Shown piece after piece: positions 63,935-64,000 of a stretch of 64,000 bases of DNA. The notes under the pieces are model-generated. The model searched no databases and had not been told where the DNA came from. It saw only the letters and a program-made list of their open reading frames with translations. Position numbers and translations under genes: made by a program. Within the stretch, counting starts at the first letter, position 1. Every line of letters starts with the position of its first letter. The stretch lies in assembly GCF_001941975.2 (NCBI RefSeq), contig NZ_CP146991.1, forward strand, positions 1,241,501 through 1,305,500, given 5' to 3'. Source of the stretch: Sporomusa sphaeroides DSM 2875 (GTDB lineage: Bacteria > Bacillota > Negativicutes > Sporomusales > Sporomusaceae).

Positions 63935-64000
63935 TTAAATATGAATTTTTTCTTGGTCATTCATGGAATAGCCATCTCTGAAGCTAACATGGCTCATATC
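63935..64000 (-). CDS. C-terminal end of an unidentified minus-strand gene
   Basis: Reading in from the window edge on the minus strand, an open frame gives DMSHVSFRDGYSMNDQEKIH and stops with TAA at 63937-63935, right before the bidirectional terminator. The position fits a real 3' end, but 21 residues are too few to identify a family. Confidence 0.35.
   Translation of the reverse strand, partial: DMSHVSFRDGYSMNDQEKIHI

Noticed and set aside
1-64000. rRNA, tRNA, prophage, or intact insertion sequence
   Set aside because: No T-arm-like tRNA signatures, rRNA segments, integrase, phage structural or transposase genes were seen.

Overview
The window looks like the chromosome of a diderm (Gram-negative-type) Firmicute of the Negativicutes, most like the Sporomusaceae (inference; no rRNA gene is present to settle it). 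Outer-membrane functions (two trimeric-autotransporter adhesins, a TonB-dependent receptor, a PagL-like lipid A deacylase, a small beta-barrel protein) sit beside Firmicute-type signals: strong GGAGG ribosome sites, TTG/GTG starts, a CtsR-like operator at dnaK and rho-independent terminators after most genes. A TAXI-type TRAP transporter, a multi-cluster [FeFe]-hydrogenase and several Fe-S proteins fit an anaerobe. I see no rRNA, tRNA, CRISPR array, prophage or intact insertion sequence.

Layout. 1-6400: end of a HAD phosphatase gene, then two tandem YadA-like adhesins; the second is 1607 residues and built of 18-residue AGNG repeats. 6600-8950: a dual-cysteine pyridoxal kinase divergent from a MocR regulator. 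9060-12200: dnaK-dnaJ behind a CtsR-like box. 12300-19140: peroxiredoxin, chemoreceptor, BaiN-like flavoprotein, racemase, LysR and a TauE-type permease. 19280-27160: a TetR-controlled iron/siderophore-type uptake locus (TonB receptor, ABC exporter, FecCD-BtuD-BtuF importer) with three matching operators, a Fur box and a structured leader. 27340-34930: malate/lactate dehydrogenase, TAXI-TRAP operon and amino-acid ABC operon. 35080-43590: copper-amine-oxidase-fold protein, iron-sulfur flavoprotein, UspA, Gly-rich zinc-ribbon protein, signal-less beta-rich protein, GNAT, alpha/beta hydrolase, [FeFe]-hydrogenase and SelO. 43800-47820: small envelope proteins, a Fur-box gene, a 42-residue Cys-rich peptide gene, MFS and cupin. 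47900-53870: chemoreceptor with a mini-CheW, a MITE-like element, a two-component pair and an XRE regulator. 54030-64000: GGDEF protein, OPT transporter, two more signal-less beta-rich proteins, a PucR-linked module of two QueG-like Fe-S proteins plus an EamA transporter, a zinc-ribbon membrane protein, an exported protein and the tail of a minus-strand gene.

Strongest leads: the AGNG-repeat adhesin; the TetR operator family with the structured leader; the PucR / twin QueG-like / EamA module; the MITE-like element; the Fur-box orphan gene at 44622; and the small Cys-rich peptide gene at 45896.
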